From Pseudonocardia autotrophica (GTDB lineage: Bacteria; Actinomycetota; Actinomycetes; Mycobacteriales; Pseudonocardiaceae), in assembly GCF_003945385.1 (NCBI RefSeq), contig NZ_AP018920.1, positions 4,464,001-4,528,000 on the forward strand: a stretch of 64,000 nucleotides of DNA, written 5' to 3'. The notes beneath the pieces were generated by a model that saw nothing but the letters and a program-made list of their open reading frames with translations, was not told where the DNA came from and made no database searches. Below are positions 17,319 through 29,291 of this stretch, piece after piece. The position numbers and the translations under genes are program-made. Each line of letters begins with the position of its first letter. The first letter of the stretch is position 1.

Positions 17319-18194
17319 GTGTCCCCGATCCTGCCCCCGCTCGTCTCCGCCGACGATCTCGCAGCCGCCGCTGACCGGCCCGACGTCCTGATCGTCGATG
17401 CCAGCACCCGGCTCGCCACCACCGCCGAGGGTGAGCCCTACCAGGTCACACCCGACATCGAGGGTTTCCGCACGGCGCACGTTCCCGGCGCGGTGTTCGC
17501 CGACATCCCCGGTGCGTTCTCCGACCCGGCCGGGCGGTTCTCGCTGACCGTCCCGACCGCCGAGCAGTTCGCCGCGGCGGCCGGGGCGCTGGGCATCGGC
17601 GCCGGCACACACGTCGTCGCCTACGACACCGCGGGCAACGCCTGGGCCACCCGGTTCTGGTGGTTGCTGCGCGCGTTCGGTCACGACGCGGTGTCCGTGC
17701 TCGACGGCGGGCTGGCGGCCTGGACCGCGGCCGGGCACCCGACGGAGTCCGGCGAGCCGGCCCCCGCATCCGCGACCTTCACCCCGCGCCCGCGGCCCGA
17801 GCTGATCGCCACCACCGACGAGGTGCGCCGGCTCAGCACCGGCGACGGTCCCGGTGTGGTGGTCAACGCCCTCGATCCGGCGACCTACCGGGGCGAGCAG
17901 GAGATCAGCCCCTACAGCCGTCGCGGACGCATCCCCGGCAGCACGAACCTGCCGCTGTTCGAGCTGCTCGACCCGGCCACCGGGCGGTTCCTCGACAAGG
18001 ACGGGCTGGCCGCGAAGCTGCACCAGGCCGGCATCCTCGACGCCGAGCGGACGGTCACCTACTGCGGTGGCGGGATCGCCGCGACTCTCCCCGCGTTCGC
18101 CGCGTACGTCGTCAGCGGGGCGGAGGTCGCCGTCTACGACGGGTCGCTGTCGGAGTGGACGGCCGACGCCACGCTCCCGGTCGAGACCGGCTGA
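17319..18194 (+). CDS. sseA: Thiosulfate/3-mercaptopyruvate sulfurtransferase
   Basis: A 291-residue two-domain rhodanese moving sulfane sulfur to thiol or cyanide acceptors. The N-terminal domain ([21 protein letters not shown]) lacks a catalytic Cys. The C-terminal domain carries [16 protein letters not shown], with the active-site Cys near residue 247, and [15 protein letters not shown] 17319 has AAGGAG at 7-nt spacing, so unlike its leader peptide it uses a canonical site. The last 83 nt overlap the convergent ABC permease gene. Control by the upstream Cys leader peptide is likely. Confidence 0.93.
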   Translation: MSPILPPLVSADDLAAAADRPDVLIVDASTRLATTAEGEPYQVTPDIEGFRTAHVPGAVFADIPGAFSDPAGRFSLTVPTAEQFAAAAGALGIGAGTHVVAYDTAGNAWATRFWWLLRAFGHDAVSVLDGGLAAWTAAGHPTESGEPAPASATFTPRPRPELIATTDEVRRLSTGDGPGVVVNALDPATYRGEQEISPYSRRGRIPGSTNLPLFELLDPATGRFLDKDGLAAKLHQAGILDAERTVTYCGGGIAATLPAFAAYVVSGAEVAVYDGSLSEWTADATLPVETG

Positions 18195-20484
18195 CCCAGC
18201 GGGCGCCGCCGGGTCCCTCCCGGCGAGTCGCCCGGCCCGTCGACAGCGCCGCCACCCCCACCGCCGCCACCGTGCACACCCCGATCGCGAGGAACACGGT
18301 GCCGGGATCGACGACCGCCGTCACCGGCTGCCCGGTGGCGACCGCGAGCCCGGACGCGACCGCGGCCAGCGGCGGCGCCGTGACCAGCACGCCCAGCACC
18401 GCTCCGAGCAGTGCCGCGGCGCCCGTCTCGGCACCGACGATCCCGATCAGCTGTCCGCGGGTCGCGCCCACCGCCCCGAGCAGCGCGAGATCGTCCCGGC
18501 GGGTCCGGACGACCGTCACGACCGTGTTCACGGCGGCGAGCCCGCCGTACCCGGCGGAGACGGCGACCAGCAGCAGCGCCAGCACCGTCGTGAGGCGGGC
18601 GTCGATCGCGTACTCGGCGACGGCGTGCGCGTGGGCGTCCCGGACGACCGTCCCGGGCGGCAGCCGGTCCGGCACCGCACCGACCGGCAGGAACGCGGTG
18701 TCGGTGAGCGCCGTCGGGTCGTGTGCGCGGACGTCGGACCGGGCGACGGCGACATCACCGCGGCGCTCGTCCGGCGCCGACACCGCCGCGATCCGCAGTT
18801 CGACGTCGGTCCCGTCGGCGAATCGGGCGGGCAACCGGTCGCCGGCCGCGACGCCGAGCCGGTCCGCCATCGGCTCGGACAGCACCGTCGTGCCGGGGAC
18901 CACCGCACCGTCGGTCCCGACCGCGTCCACCGCGACCGGTCCGGCCGGCCCGGTCACGACGAGCACGGTGGGCAACGGGACGCGGGCGCCGGGCACCATG
19001 AGGGCGCGGGCGGTGTCGTCGGACAGACCCGGCGCGGCATCCTGCTCCACGGTCACCGTCCCGGCCAGCACGGCCGCCCGCTCCGCGGGATACGCGGCCG
19101 CCATCGTGTCCGTCAATCCGCCGATCAGCACCGCGAACCCGACGGCGACGATCACCGGCGCCGCGATCGCGGCCGCCCGGGCGGGCCGCCGGGCCCGCAC
19201 GAGCAGCCCGAGCACGGCCGGTGCCAGCAACGCCGCCGCGATCACCAGTGTCGCCCCGGTTCCGAGTGCGAGACCTACCCGGTCGTCGCCGGCGGCGCCC
19301 GCGGTGGCGACCGCCATCCCCGCCCCCACGGCGAGCGCCGCGCATCCGCCGACCGTCCGCGACCGGCCGGCCGGCTCGCCGTCCGTGCGGCCCGGGACGG
19401 CCCCCGGCGGCGCGGCCCGCGCCGCCCGCCGGGACGCGGCGAGACCGCCGCCGAGCGACAGCAGCACTCCGGCCGCGGCGGCCACGGCCAGCGACGGCAC
19501 CGACGGCGGGACCGCCTCGACTCCTCGGGCGGCCTCCGCCGCGACGAGCAGTCGGTGCAGCGCCGGCGCCAGGCAGATACCCCCGGCGGTGCCGAGCAGT
19601 GCCCCGGCGGCGCCGGCGAGTGCGGCCTCCCCCAGCACCGTCCGCCGGATCTGTCCCGGGGTCGCACCGACGGCGCGCAGCAACCCGAGCTCCCTGCGGC
19701 GGCCGTCGACGGTGGTCGACAGCGCCGCCGACACGACGACGACGGTCGTCACCCCGGTGAGCAGCCCGAGTGCGACGAGCAGCTGGGTGCCCCGGTGGCG
19801 CAGCCGGGAGTCCTGCACCGGCTCGACGGCCCCCCGGTCGTCACCGGTCAGCACGGTCGTCCCCGGCGGCGCCGGTGGGACGGCGCCCAGCACCCCGATC
19901 GTCCGGACCCCGGGGGCGAGCCGGGCCGCCACCTCGTCGGCGACGTACACACCCGGCCCGTCGGTCACCCCGGTGACCCGCATCGGGCGGGTCGCGTCGG
20001 CGAACAGCACCGGCAGCGTCGTCCCCGGCCCGGCTCCGAGATCGCGCCCGACAACCATCTCGTCCGGACCGCGCGGTGCGCTCCCCTCGATCCGGTACCC
20101 GCCCAGCGCGAGGCTCGCGATCCCGTGCCCGCCCGCGCGGTCCTCCGGATCACCGGCCGGACGGCCTCCGGGCATCGGGACGGCCGGGAACGATCGGTCG
20201 ATCACCACCCCGGTCACCCCCGGTCCGGTGCCCAGCCGGGCCGCCGTCGCGTCGGCCTCCGCGGACGACCAGGGGATCCGGCGATCCGTCCGGGGGGTGT
20301 GCGACGCCACCACCGTCGGCGGCACGACCAGCGCCGCGGTCGCTGCGAAACGCTCCTGCACCGGGGGCCGGGCGGCGGACGCGGTGAGCAGTACCGCACC
20401 GATCAGCGCGACCCCGGTGCCGACGGCGAGCACCGTCGCCAGCAGCTCCCGCCAGCGGACACGCAGGTTCGCCCAGGCGATCAT
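18112..20484 (-). CDS. FtsX/MacB-type ABC transporter permease
   Basis: A 790-residue permease of the lipoprotein-export/macrolide-efflux type with two FtsX cores. The first segment is ARVRWRELLATV-like, near residues 5-35. One FtsX core follows around residues 275-400 (GRRRELGLLRAVGATPGQIRR) and a second around 670-760 (RTRRDDLALLGAVGATRGQL). Large extracytoplasmic loops lie between them. ATG 20484 overlaps the ATPase stop (ATGA). The C-terminus, after SGRATRREGPGG-like residues, becomes Arg/Pro-rich and reads antisense through the last 83 nt of sseA. This suggests the original stop was lost. Substrate is unknown. Confidence 0.88.
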   Translation of the reverse strand: MIAWANLRVRWRELLATVLAVGTGVALIGAVLLTASAARPPVQERFAATAALVVPPTVVASHTPRTDRRIPWSSAEADATAARLGTGPGVTGVVIDRSFPAVPMPGGRPAGDPEDRAGGHGIASLALGGYRIEGSAPRGPDEMVVGRDLGAGPGTTLPVLFADATRPMRVTGVTDGPGVYVADEVAARLAPGVRTIGVLGAVPPAPPGTTVLTGDDRGAVEPVQDSRLRHRGTQLLVALGLLTGVTTVVVVSAALSTTVDGRRRELGLLRAVGATPGQIRRTVLGEAALAGAAGALLGTAGGICLAPALHRLLVAAEAARGVEAVPPSVPSLAVAAAAGVLLSLGGGLAASRRAARAAPPGAVPGRTDGEPAGRSRTVGGCAALAVGAGMAVATAGAAGDDRVGLALGTGATLVIAAALLAPAVLGLLVRARRPARAAAIAAPVIVAVGFAVLIGGLTDTMAAAYPAERAAVLAGTVTVEQDAAPGLSDDTARALMVPGARVPLPTVLVVTGPAGPVAVDAVGTDGAVVPGTTVLSEPMADRLGVAAGDRLPARFADGTDVELRIAAVSAPDERRGDVAVARSDVRAHDPTALTDTAFLPVGAVPDRLPPGTVVRDAHAHAVAEYAIDARLTTVLALLLVAVSAGYGGLAAVNTVVTVVRTRRDDLALLGAVGATRGQLIGIVGAETGAAALLGAVLGVLVTAPPLAAVASGLAVATGQPVTAVVDPGTVFLAIGVCTVAAVGVAALSTGRATRREGPGGARWVSRSRPGAWRRPSTPTATRRRRRPPPR

Positions 20485-21248
20485 CGGGACGCCCCGATCC
20501 CGGCGAGGCGCTGCGCGATCGTGGCGGCCGCGTCGGACGTGTCGGGCACCCCGAACCGGTCGGCCACCCGGCCGTCCCGGAGCACCACGACCTCGTCGGC
20601 CCGTGCGGCGGCGACCGGATCGTGGGTGACCAGCAGCGTCGCCGTGCCCTGCTCGGTGCACCGGCGGAGCAGTGCGAGCACCGCCGCCGCCGACGACGAG
20701 TCGAGCGAGCCGGTCGGCTCGTCGGCGACCAGCACCTCGGTCCGCGTCAGCACGGCCCGGGCGATCGCGACCCGCTGCTGCTGGCCGCCGGACAGCTGCG
20801 CGGGCCGGTGCGCGGCCCGGTCGGCGAGCCCGACGGTGTCCAGCGCCGCCCGCACGGCCCCCGCCGACACCCGCCGCCCGGCGAGCCGGGCCGGGAGCGC
20901 GATGTTCTGGGCGGCGGTGAGCGAGGCGACCAGGTTGTAGGCCTGGAACACGACACCGATCCGTTCCCGGCGCAGCAGGGTGCGACGGCGTTCGGACAGC
21001 GCACCGACATCGGTCCCGCCCAGCAGCACCCGGCCCGACGTCGGAGTGTCCAGCCCGGCGGCGCAGTGCAGCAGGGTCGACTTGCCCGAACCGGACGGGC
21101 CCATCAGTGCGGTCAGGATCCCGGGGTACAGGCGTAGCGAGACGTCGTCGAGGGCATGGACCGGGGCGGACCCGGTGGACCGGTGCAGGCGCCGGAGGGC
21201 CACCAGCTCGAGTGCCGGCGGCCGCTCTTTGGACGGTGTGGGGTGCAT
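20481..21248 (-). CDS. MacB/LolD-type ABC transporter ATPase
   Basis: A 255-residue ATP-binding subunit. Walker A is GPSGSGKST near residue 50, the Q-loop is in VFQAYNLVASLT, the signature is LSGGQQQRVAIARA, Walker B is VLVADEPTGSLD and the H-loop is LLVTHD. All are intact. It partners the overlapping permease. ATG 21248 is preferred; GTG 21287 would add 13 non-conserved residues. The gene is divergent from a NarL-type two-component system at 21356, the common layout in which the system induces a drug- or peptide-export pump. That regulation is inferred. Confidence 0.92.
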   Translation of the reverse strand: MHPTPSKERPPALELVALRRLHRSTGSAPVHALDDVSLRLYPGILTALMGPSGSGKSTLLHCAAGLDTPTSGRVLLGGTDVGALSERRRTLLRRERIGVVFQAYNLVASLTAAQNIALPARLAGRRVSAGAVRAALDTVGLADRAAHRPAQLSGGQQQRVAIARAVLTRTEVLVADEPTGSLDSSSAAAVLALLRRCTEQGTATLLVTHDPVAAARADEVVVLRDGRVADRFGVPDTSDAAATIAQRLAGIGASR

Positions 21249-21343
21249 GGTCCGAGTCGACCGCGAACTCCGGGCGTGCGCGGTCACCCGGGCGCGACGT
21301 TCCGGGTAGCCCTGGCACTACCGCGCAGGCACCGGGGATCTCC

Positions 21344-21349
21344 TACGTT
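21344..21349 (+). promoter_or_regulatory. -10 hexamer, leaderless kinase promoter
   Basis: TACGTT, 6 nt before GTG 21356 with no Shine-Dalgarno sequence. Confidence 0.6.
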
Positions 21350-21355
21350 CTCGGT

Positions 21356-22555
21356 GTGCGGATCGCAACGGCCTGGCAGGCGATGGACCAACGACCGCTG
21401 CGGTTCCTGCTCACTGCATGGCCGTGGCGGTCACTGGCCTACCTGATCACCGGTGCCGCGCTCGGCGTCGTCGTGGTGGGGGTGTTCGCGGTCCCGTCCG
21501 CGGGACTGGTGCTCGGCGGGGTCCCGCTCGCCGTCTCCACGGCGGTGCTGCTCGTCGCGGCGACCATCGCGGTGGGCCCGCTGCTGGCCGTGCTGGAGCG
21601 GCACCGGATCCGGCTGGTCGACGAGCCGCTGCCCGCTCCGTCCCGGCCCCCCGGATCCCGGTGGCGGGCACCGTCGACCTGGCGGGAGATCGGGTTCGCC
21701 CTGCTCTCCGCGACCGGGCTCGCCGGGCTGGACGCCTGCGTACTCGGCTGCTCCTTCGTGCTGCCGGTGCTGCTGTTCGGCTCCCCCGCGGACGATCCCG
21801 CTGCGTGGCCGCTGGTGATCGTCGGGGTGCTGCTGCTGGTCGCCGCACCGTGGACGATCACTGCGTGGGCCGGCGCCCGGGCCGCGCTCACCCGCACCGT
21901 GCTCGGTCCCCGCGGCACCGAGCTCGGCGCCGGGCTCGCCGACGTCGCGACCACCCGGGCCCGGCTGGTCGGGGCGTTCGAGACCGAACGGGCCCGCATC
22001 GAACGGGATCTGCACGACGGGGCCCAGCAACGGCTGGTCGCGGTGGGGGTGTCGCTCGGGCTGGCCCGGCTCGACGTCGACGACAACTCGGCCCCGGCGG
22101 CCCGGCTGGACGACGCCCGCGAGCAGCTCGGCCTCGCGCTCGGTGAGCTGCGCGACCTGATCCGGGGCCTGGACCCGCGGATGCTCGCCGACCACGGGCT
22201 CGCCGCCGCCGTGACCGAGCAGGCGCGGCGCTGCCCGGTCCCGGTCGAGGCGGACCTGCGGTTGCCCGATCGTCTTCCCCCGGAGATCGCCAGCACCGCC
22301 TACTTCGTCCTCACCGAGGCGCTCACCAACATCGCCCGGCACAGTGGCGCCGGCGCGGCGTCGGTCTCCGGCCGTTCACACGCCGACCAGGTGATCCTCG
22401 AGATCCGCGACGACGGCCGGGGCGGCGCCGATCCGGCCGCCGGATCCGGGCTGGACGGGCTGGCCGAACGGGTCGCGCTGGCCGGCGGCCGGTTCCGGCT
22501 GTCCAGCCCGGCGGGCGGACCGACGCTGCTGCGGGTGGAGCTGCCGTGCGGGTGA
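21356..22555 (+). CDS. NarL-family sensor histidine kinase
   Basis: A 399-residue kinase. An N-terminal DUF/sensor region with four membrane segments is followed by the HisKA_3 motif RARIERDLHDGAQQRLVAVG (phosphorylated His). The N-box is YFVLTEALTNIARHSGA and the ATP-lid region DDGRGGADPAAGSGLDGLAER. GTG 21356 is fixed by a TAnnnT hexamer 6 nt upstream. The stop overlaps the response regulator start by ten bases. It is divergent from the ABC exporter genes. Confidence 0.92.
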   Translation: MRIATAWQAMDQRPLRFLLTAWPWRSLAYLITGAALGVVVVGVFAVPSAGLVLGGVPLAVSTAVLLVAATIAVGPLLAVLERHRIRLVDEPLPAPSRPPGSRWRAPSTWREIGFALLSATGLAGLDACVLGCSFVLPVLLFGSPADDPAAWPLVIVGVLLLVAAPWTITAWAGARAALTRTVLGPRGTELGAGLADVATTRARLVGAFETERARIERDLHDGAQQRLVAVGVSLGLARLDVDDNSAPAARLDDAREQLGLALGELRDLIRGLDPRMLADHGLAAAVTEQARRCPVPVEADLRLPDRLPPEIASTAYFVLTEALTNIARHSGAGAASVSGRSHADQVILEIRDDGRGGADPAAGSGLDGLAERVALAGGRFRLSSPAGGPTLLRVELPCG

Positions 22556-23199
22556 CCGTCGCCGAGGACGCCGTGCTCATGCGCGAGGGGCTGGTCGCGC
22601 TGCTGGAACGGTTCGGGCACACTGTCGTGGCCGCCGTCGGGGACGCCCCGGCCCTGCTCGGCGCGGTCCGCCACGAGCGTCCGGACCTGGTGCTGACCGA
22701 TGTCCGGATGCCCGCCGGTGACGACGACAGCGGATTGCGGGCGGCGGTCACGCTGCGCACCGACGACCCCACGCTGCCGGTACTGGTGCTCTCCCAGTAC
22801 GTGCAGCCGGTCGCGGCGGAGGCGCTGCTCGACACCGGAGGCGGGACCGGTATCGGCTACCTGTTGAAGGACCGGGTGGCCGACGTCACCGGGTTCGCGG
22901 CGGCCGCGGCGCAGGTCGCCGGCGGGGGCACGGTGCTGGATCCGGAGGTGGTGCACCAGCTGGTCCGGCGGCGCCGGGACCCGGTGTCGCGGCTGTCCCC
23001 GCGGGAGCGGGAGGTGCTGGACCTGATGGCCCAGGGCAGGTCGAACGGCGAGATCGCGGAGCTGCTCGTGCTGTCCGGCGCCGCGGTGAGCAAGCACGTC
23101 CGGTCGCTGTTCACCAAGCTGGACCTGCCCGCCGAGGCCGGCGGGCACCGCCGGGTGCTGGCGGTGCTGGCCTGGCTGCGCTCGGGCGGGCCGGGCTGA
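22546..23199 (+). CDS. NarL/LuxR-type response regulator
   Basis: A 217-residue regulator with a full-length receiver (MRVTVAEDAVLMREGLVALL, phospho-acceptor Asp in LVLTDVRMP, conserved Lys in YLLKDRVADV). The LuxR HTH is LSPREREVLDLMAQGRSNGE followed by IAELLVLSGAAVSKHVRSLF. It provides a useful contrast with the shortened receiver at 7494-8120. Translated from GTG 22546 inside the kinase gene end. Its stop lies 6 nt from the convergent hisB stop. The likely target is the divergent ABC exporter. Confidence 0.93.
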   Translation: MRVTVAEDAVLMREGLVALLERFGHTVVAAVGDAPALLGAVRHERPDLVLTDVRMPAGDDDSGLRAAVTLRTDDPTLPVLVLSQYVQPVAAEALLDTGGGTGIGYLLKDRVADVTGFAAAAAQVAGGGTVLDPEVVHQLVRRRRDPVSRLSPREREVLDLMAQGRSNGEIAELLVLSGAAVSKHVRSLFTKLDLPAEAGGHRRVLAVLAWLRSGGPG

Positions 23200-23205
23200 T
23201 CCCCG

Positions 23206-26248
<3,043 letters not shown>

Positions 26249-26255
26249 GGTCCCC

Positions 26256-26261
26256 AGGGTA
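26256..26261 (-). promoter_or_regulatory. -10 hexamer, leaderless hisDCB promoter
   Basis: TACCCT, 7 nt before the hisD ATG. It is the only likely promoter for hisD-hisC-hisB. Confidence 0.65.
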
Positions 26262-26401
26262 CGGCGGGGGTCCGACAGGAATTCGACCCGCCGGGGATCA
26301 CCGCCCGTCACCGGATCTGCCGGCGCCGGATCCGCCGGAACTGTCGTACCCCCGGTCGATGCTGCCACCGTGGACCCCGACGCCCCGGAGGTGATCAGCC
26401 G

Positions 26402-27004
26402 ATGGCCGCACCCGTCTACGGCCCCGAGCCGGACGCGCCCGAGCACTGGACCGAGGACGGCTTCCTCCAGCTGCCCGACGACCGGCGCCGGATCTAGCTG
26501 CTCGACGGGGGGCTCCTCGTGAGCCCGAGCCCGGGCAGCCCGCACCGGAAGCTGTCCTTCCGGCTCTGTTACCTCTTCGAACGCGCCCGCCCGGACGATC
26601 TCGACGTGTTCGAGGCGGTGAACGTGCGGCTCGGGCCGGACCGGATCCTCATCCCGGATCTCGCGGTGGTCGATGCCGGGCCCGGCATCGACCCGGATGC
26701 GGTGGTGTGGGAGGCCCGCCATGTACGGCTGGTGGTCGGGATCAACACTGCGATCGACCGGGCGAACCGGCAGAGCACGGCGGACCAGGTGAAACCCGCG
26801 CTGTACGCGGCCGCCGGGATCGGGCACCTGCTGCGGATCGATCTCACCGCCGCCGGGCCGGACGCCACCGGCTACGCGCTGCGCGACGGCCGCTGGGTGG
26901 AGACGGCCCGGGCCCGTCCCGGCGAGGAGCTGGTGCTCGACGCGCCGGTGCCGCTCACCACGAACCTGGCCGCCCTGCTGGCCGCCCGCCGGCTCCCCGG
27001 CTGA
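26402..27004 (+). pseudogene. Uma2-family (DUF820) protein gene with amber codon 32
   Basis: An Uma2-type PD-(D/E)XK-fold protein frame of about 200 codons, preceded by an unusually perfect ribosome-binding site (GGAGGTGATC, 26387-26396). Codon 32 is TAG (26495-26497). It falls in the conserved YELIDG-like motif, here [21 protein letters not shown], where a glutamate (GAG) is expected. After the stop the family continues normally: [43 protein letters not shown]. Translation could restart at GTG 26519 (161 residues) but would lack the N-terminal motif. I call it a recent nonsense pseudogene. Confidence 0.8.
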
Positions 27005-27057
27005 CGGACGTCCCCGTCGGGGCCGTGACTGTCGGTGCCCCGTGGCACCCTCCGGCC

Positions 27058-28293
27058 ATGAGCACCGCTGAGCCCGTCCGGCACGTGGACGATGCCGAGC
27101 GCCGGGCCCGGCTGGTCGTCCGGCACCGGCTGGTCCCGCACACCCGGACCGACGACGTCGTCGCCGTCGCCGATGATCTGGTCGCGCTGCACTCCACCGA
27201 CCCGGTCACCGTCTATCTGTCGGCGGCCGCGCGGATGCACACCCCCACCCTCGAGGCGGTCTCGGCCGCGCTCTACGACGACCGCACCCTGCTCCGCCAC
27301 CACGCGATGCGCCGCACGCTGTGGGTGTTCGGCCACCGGCACGCCGCGCTGGCCCACCACGCCGCCACGGTCGACGTCGCCGCCGTGCAGCGGCGTGACC
27401 TGATGACCCAGCTCGGCGCCGCCGGGATCGCCGATCCGCCCGCCTGGTTCGACGACGCCGCCCGGAGCGTGCTCGCTCTGCTGACCGAGCGTGGCCCGAC
27501 CACCGCCCGTGAGATCGGCACCGCACTCCCGGAACTGTCCGGGACGGCGGTGCAGATCGGTCCGGGCAGCTACCCGGCGCACACCCGGGTGCTGCTGATC
27601 CTCGGGTTCGAGGGCCGGGTACTGCGCGCCCGCCCGACCGGGACCTGGATCAACGGCCAGTACCGCTGGGCCGCCGCCGGGAACTGGCTGCCCGGGGGGC
27701 TCGGCGAGCCGGTCGACCGGCGTACCGCGGCGGCCGGGCTGGCGCGTGCGTACCTGCGGGCGTTCGGCCCCGCCACCCGCGACGACCTCCGCTGGTGGGC
27801 GGGCTGGACGGTCGCGACCACGAAGGCCGCGCTGGCCGACGTCGGCGCCGTGCCCGTCTCGCTCGACGGCGGCGGCACCGGCCGGCTGCTGCCCGACGAC
27901 GTCGACCCGGTCGACGACCCGGGGCCGTCGGTGGCGCTGCTGCCCGGCCTCGATCCGACGACGATGGGCTGGAAGGCCCGCGACTGGTACCTCGGTCCGG
28001 AGGCGGCGGCGCTGCTGTTCGACCGCAACGGCAACGGCGGCCCGGCCATCTGGGTCGACGGGCGGATCGCCGGGAGCTGGGTGCAGCGCCCGGACGGCAC
28101 GATCGCGACCCGGCTGTGTTCCCGGGGCACGGCTGCCGGCACGGATTCCGGCACCGCCCCCGGCGCAGATCCCGGCCCCGCCGTGCTCGCCGGGATCGAC
28201 GCCGCCGCGCAGCGGATCCGCGAGCTGCTCGGCGACGTCCGATTCTCGGTCCGCTACCCGGCGCCGGTGCAGAAGGAACTGCTCGGGCGGTGA
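27058..28293 (+). CDS. Winged-helix DNA-binding protein, AlkZ-like (HTH_42)
   Basis: A 411-residue protein of the winged-helix family that includes the DNA glycosylase AlkZ/YcaQ. Visible family parts are [40 protein letters not shown], the [18 protein letters not shown] helix, and [20 protein letters not shown] near residue 300. A short Gly/Thr/Pro-rich insertion ([18 protein letters not shown]) interrupts the C-terminal part. Glycosylase activity is not established for this subgroup. CACCCT lies 6 nt before ATG 27058 and no Shine-Dalgarno sequence is seen. It converges on nadC. Confidence 0.82.
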   Translation: MSTAEPVRHVDDAERRARLVVRHRLVPHTRTDDVVAVADDLVALHSTDPVTVYLSAAARMHTPTLEAVSAALYDDRTLLRHHAMRRTLWVFGHRHAALAHHAATVDVAAVQRRDLMTQLGAAGIADPPAWFDDAARSVLALLTERGPTTAREIGTALPELSGTAVQIGPGSYPAHTRVLLILGFEGRVLRARPTGTWINGQYRWAAAGNWLPGGLGEPVDRRTAAAGLARAYLRAFGPATRDDLRWWAGWTVATTKAALADVGAVPVSLDGGGTGRLLPDDVDPVDDPGPSVALLPGLDPTTMGWKARDWYLGPEAAALLFDRNGNGGPAIWVDGRIAGSWVQRPDGTIATRLCSRGTAAGTDSGTAPGADPGPAVLAGIDAAAQRIRELLGDVRFSVRYPAPVQKELLGR

Positions 28294-28308
28294 CCCCGCG
28301 GCGCGGGG

Positions 28309-28332
28309 CCGGGCGGGCCCGGCCCCGCCCGG
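28309..28332. terminator. Bidirectional hairpin between winged-helix gene and nadC
   Basis: CCGGGCGGG and CCCGCCCGG form a 9-bp perfect stem with a 6-nt loop in the 47-bp gap between two convergent stop codons. There is no T-run, as usual for actinobacterial terminators. Confidence 0.65.
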
Positions 28333-28340
28333 TCCCGGCG

Positions 28341-29291
28341 TCACCGCGGGACGAGATCCAGTCCGAGATCCAGCGCCGTCACCGAGTGCGTCAGTGCACC
28401 CACCGCGAGGAAGTCGACACCGGTCTCCGCGTAGTCCCGTGCGTTCGCCAGCGCCAACCCCCCGGAGGACTCCAGCAGCGTGCGGTGCCCGGAGGCGGCC
28501 GCCGCGGCGTCCCGGCGGCGGACGGCGGCCGCGGTGTCGGCGACCGTGAAGTTGTCCAGCAACACCAGCTCGGCGGCCGACCCGAGAACCTCGTCGAGCT
28601 GCTCCAGCGAGTCGACCTCCACCTCGCACGGCAGGTCCGGGGCGGCGGCGCGGGCCGCGGCCAGCGCCGCACCCACCGATCCGGCGGCCGCCACGTGGTT
28701 GTCCTTGATCAGCACGGCGTCGCCCAGCCCGAGCCGGTGGTTGGTCCCGCCACCGCAGCGGACGGCGTACTTCTCCAGCAGCCGCAGCCCGGGCAGTGTC
28801 TTGCGGGTGTCCCGGATCCGGGCACCGGTGCCGTCGACGGCGTCCACCCAGGCCCGGGTCGCGGTCGCGATCCCGGACAGGTGACACAGCAGGTTCAGCG
28901 CGGTCCGCTCCGCGGTGAGCAGCCCCTGCACCGGCCCGTACACGACCAGCGCCGGTTCGCCTGCCACCAGCCGGTCCCCGTCGGCCGCGGTGGAGCCGAT
29001 CGAGTAGCCGACCTCGTACTGCACCTGCCCGGTGCCCGGGCCGATCCCGTCGCCGAGCACGGCGTGCAGCACCGCGTGCACCGCGGGGAGCCCGGCGAGG
29101 ACGCCGTCGGCGCGCGGGGTGAACGCGGCGTGGGCCATCGCGTCGGTGCGGACCGTGGCCCTGGTCGTCGCGTCCGGCCCGTAGCGCAGGTCCTCGGCGA
29201 GCGCGGTGCGCACCACCCGGTCGAGATCGTCCGGGTCCGGGACACCGATCTCGGCGTTCCCGCCGACCCCGGCCGCGATCCGGGCGGTCAC
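28341..29291 (-). CDS. nadC: Nicotinate-nucleotide pyrophosphorylase (carboxylating)
   Basis: A 316-residue quinolinate phosphoribosyltransferase producing nicotinate mononucleotide. The substrate-binding core RDTRKTLPGLRLLEKYAVRC followed by GGGTNHRLGLGDAVLIKDNH is complete, as are VEVDSLEQLDE and LLDNFT. Its GTG overlaps the nadB stop (GTGA). It is the last gene of the nadA-nadB-nadC operon and ends at a bidirectional hairpin. Confidence 0.97.
   Translation of the reverse strand: MTARIAAGVGGNAEIGVPDPDDLDRVVRTALAEDLRYGPDATTRATVRTDAMAHAAFTPRADGVLAGLPAVHAVLHAVLGDGIGPGTGQVQYEVGYSIGSTAADGDRLVAGEPALVVYGPVQGLLTAERTALNLLCHLSGIATATRAWVDAVDGTGARIRDTRKTLPGLRLLEKYAVRCGGGTNHRLGLGDAVLIKDNHVAAAGSVGAALAAARAAAPDLPCEVEVDSLEQLDEVLGSAAELVLLDNFTVADTAAAVRRRDAAAAASGHRTLLESSGGLALANARDYAETGVDFLAVGALTHSVTALDLGLDLVPR

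Noticed and set aside
17660..20940. Very long plus-strand open frames opposite the ABC permease
   Set aside because: They are antisense to a recognisable FtsX permease and ATPase and have Ser/Thr/Arg-rich shadow composition.
26249..26827. N-terminal extension of HisD
   Set aside because: It overlaps the Uma2 frame on the other strand and is absent from HisD proteins; TACCCT 7 nt before ATG 26248 marks the start.
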